DNA of 5,343 nt from JABFRJ01 sp031379035. GTDB taxonomy: Bacteria; Pseudomonadota; Alphaproteobacteria; Rhizobiales; Hyphomicrobiaceae. The stretch is taken from the NCBI GenBank assembly GCA_031379035.1, contig JANNEU010000366.1, positions 1-5,343 on the forward strand, read 5' to 3'. Below, piece after piece: positions 5,029-5,343 of the stretch (within the stretch, counting starts at the first letter, position 1; the number at the start of each line of letters is the position of its first letter). The translations under genes were made by a program, and so were the position numbers. The notes below the pieces were generated by a model. That model made no database searches and was not told where the DNA came from. It saw only the letters and a program-made list of their open reading frames with translations.

Positions 5029-5343
5029 ATGGCCGGCCATTCCCAGTTCAAGAACATCATGCACCGCAAGGGCAAGCAGGATGCGCAAAAGGCGCGGCTG
5101 TTTGCCAAGTTCGCGCGTGAAATCACGGTGGCGGCCAAGACCGGCACACCCGACCCGGCCATGAACCCACGGCTGCGTCTGGCCATCCAGGGCGCACGTG
5201 CTGAGAACATGCCGAAAGATAACATCGAGCGGGCGATCAAGAAGGCACTCGGTGCCGACGGCGAAAACTTCGAGCAGGTGCGGTACGAGGGCTATGGTCC
5301 GGGCGGCGTCGCGATTATCGTCGAAGCGTTGACGGATAACCGC
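5029..5343 (+). CDS. yebC: YebC/TACO1 family protein (3' end outside window)
   Basis: The first 105 codons of a gene usually around 245-250 codons long. The start MAGHSQFKNIMHRKGKQDA is the family signature, followed by LFAKFAREITVAAKTG, NPRLRLAI, NMPKDNIERAIKKA and YEGYGPGGVAIIVEALTDNR. That covers the N-terminal helical domain and the beginning of the second. YebC proteins have long been annotated as transcriptional regulators, often next to ruvC. Bacterial and mitochondrial members (TACO1) are now associated with relieving ribosome stalling at proline stretches, so a translation role is plausible (established knowledge; not visible here). The frame has no interruption to the window edge. 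The ATG is fixed by the conserved N-terminus although the upstream ribosome-binding site is poor. Whether ruvC-ruvA-ruvB follow cannot be seen. Confidence 0.96.
   Translation, partial: MAGHSQFKNIMHRKGKQDAQKARLFAKFAREITVAAKTGTPDPAMNPRLRLAIQGARAENMPKDNIERAIKKALGADGENFEQVRYEGYGPGGVAIIVEALTDNR

Noticed and set aside
4887..5240. N-terminal extension of the birA reading frame (118 residues upstream of the ATG at 4886)
   Set aside because: It is antisense to the conserved start of yebC, shows no HTH or other domain, and the BirA catalytic domain begins right at the ATG at 4886.

Overview
The window looks like a piece of an alphaproteobacterial chromosome. The evidence is an IbpA-type small heat-shock protein, an RNase J directly downstream of a monofunctional (no HTH) BirA in one overlapping unit, a YebC with alphaproteobacterial wording, and coding DNA that is GC-rich (about two thirds G+C where counted in rnj). 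One intergenic element resembles palindromic repeats I know from Hyphomicrobiales (Rhizobiales). That order is my best guess, but it rests on memory and not on a search.

Layout. (1) 1-438, + strand: hsp20/ibpA-like gene, cut by the left edge. (2) 612-769, + strand: tRNA-Phe(GAA) with a good sigma-70-like promoter and an encoded CCA. (3) 803-1006, - strand: a relic matching only the last ~60 residues of RNase J, abruptly truncated and ending in a run of twelve G on its coding strand. (4) about 1010-2390: a lower-GC accessory stretch with two small membrane-protein genes on the + strand (58 and 104 aa), a clear intrinsic terminator between them, a long inverted repeat and a short palindromic repeat. 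(5) 2390-4886, - strand: birA then rnj, overlapping by 8 nt. (6) 5029 to the right edge, + strand: yebC, divergent from birA and cut by the edge.

How the genes relate. The conserved genes serve protein quality control (Hsp20), translation (tRNA-Phe, YebC), biotin attachment to carboxylases (BirA) and RNA processing and decay (RNase J). BirA and RNase J are probably co-transcribed and translationally coupled. I see no functional link between them and the two small membrane proteins.

The most notable feature is that the accessory stretch is bracketed by the intact rnj 3' end (2390) and a diverged second copy of that 3' end (827-1006) in the same orientation. This is what an old insertion at the rnj 3' end, or a decayed second rnj, would leave behind. 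No integrase, transposase, CRISPR array or recognisable defence gene is visible, so I do not claim a new system here.
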